From the NCBI GenBank assembly GCA_016191895.1, contig JACPVD010000039.1:1-6034 (forward strand): a stretch of DNA of 6,034 bases, read 5' to 3'. The position numbers and the translations under genes are program-made. A model generated the notes under the pieces. That model was not told the DNA's origin. It made no database searches and saw nothing but the letters and a program-made list of their open reading frames with translations. The first letter of the stretch is position 1. Each line of letters begins with the position of its first letter. Of the stretch, positions 5,673 through 6,034 are shown piece after piece. The DNA is from Chloroflexota bacterium (GTDB taxonomy: Bacteria; Chloroflexota; Anaerolineae; Anaerolineales; Villigracilaceae).

Positions 5673-6034
5673 ATGAAACAACCACCCCGCAAGCAACTTT
5701 CCTTCCTCGACCGCTACCTGACCTTGTGGATATTTCTCGCAATGGCAATCGGCGTGGGCACTGGTTTTCTCTTTCCCTCAGCCGTCGCAGATTTCAACAC
5801 GACGGTTTCGGTCGGCACAACGAATATTCCGATTGCGATGGGCCTGATTCTGATGATGTCCCCGCCGCTGGCAAAAGTCCGCTACGATGAACTTGGCGAC
5901 GTGTTTCGCAACTGGAAAATTCTCGGACTCTCGCTTCTGCAAAACTGGGTGATCGGCCCCGTGCTGATGTTCGTGCTGGCAATCATCTTCCTGCGCGGCT
6001 ATCCCGAATACATGACGGGACTCATCCTGATCGG
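5673..6034 (+). CDS. arsB: ACR3-family arsenite efflux transporter (N-terminal 120 residues; 3' end outside the window)
   Basis: The frame is open from the ATG at 5673 to the window edge. A strong GGAGG lies 4 nt before the start. The start of the ACR3 (bile/arsenite/riboflavin transporter) fold is clear: [20 protein letters not shown] (9-28) leads into helix 1, then [15 protein letters not shown] (48-62) as helix 2, [11 protein letters not shown] (64-74) and [20 protein letters not shown] (88-107) as helix 3. ACR3 proteins expel arsenite (and sometimes antimonite) across the cytoplasmic membrane, driven by the membrane potential or proton gradient. The conserved cysteine of the arsenite pathway lies past the right edge and cannot be checked. 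Most family members I recall have a Tyr before the PPLAK motif, where this one has S63. The symbol arsB is often used for this family, although ACR3 is unrelated to the E. coli ArsB. No arsR or arsC is visible in the window. Confidence 0.93.
   Translation, partial: MKQPPRKQLSFLDRYLTLWIFLAMAIGVGTGFLFPSAVADFNTTVSVGTTNIPIAMGLILMMSPPLAKVRYDELGDVFRNWKILGLSLLQNWVIGPVLMFVLAIIFLRGYPEYMTGLILI

Overview
The window carries seven protein-coding genes on about 6 kb, packed tightly in divergent and convergent blocks. No tRNA, rRNA, CRISPR array, insertion sequence or clear rho-independent terminator was seen. Gene content suggests a bacterium of the Chloroflexota, probably an Anaerolineae-type lineage. The pointers are a TIR-WD40 receptor, a deazaflavin (F420)-type small oxidoreductase of the kind common in that phylum, a YqeB-like molybdenum-hydroxylase maturation protein, and medium-high GC. 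This placement is inference from family distribution, not from a marker gene.

Layout. (1) Bases 1-1177, minus strand: the N-terminal 392 codons of a membrane-anchored TIR-WD40 protein that runs off the left edge. (2) Bases 1178-1366: a divergent promoter region with two perfect TATAAT boxes lying in an 11-bp inverted repeat. (3) Bases 1367-4009, plus strand: a compact three-gene operon (gaps of 3 and 6 bp) encoding an integral-membrane isoprenylcysteine-methyltransferase-like protein, a Ddn-like deazaflavin-dependent oxidoreductase and a PhoD-like phosphatase without a signal peptide. (4) Bases 3976-5558, minus strand: a two-gene operon in which a TauE/SafE-family permease precedes a YqeB/EF2563-family protein. 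The two share a 4-bp ATGA overlap, and the yqeB-like 3' end overlaps the phosphatase 3' end by 34 bp. (5) Bases 5559-5672: a second divergent regulatory region with nested dyads. (6) Bases 5673-6034, plus strand: the start of an ACR3-family arsenite efflux gene, cut by the right edge.

How they fit together. The TIR-WD40 gene resembles sensor-effector proteins linked to NAD+-dependent immunity or signalling, but no other defence gene is visible here. The methyltransferase-oxidoreductase-phosphatase trio is almost certainly co-transcribed, but its shared pathway is not known to me. The permease and the YqeB-like protein are translationally coupled, and the permease diverges from the arsenite exporter. 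A shared oxyanion, chalcogen or metalloid theme (sulfur, selenium, molybdenum, arsenic) is possible but unproven.
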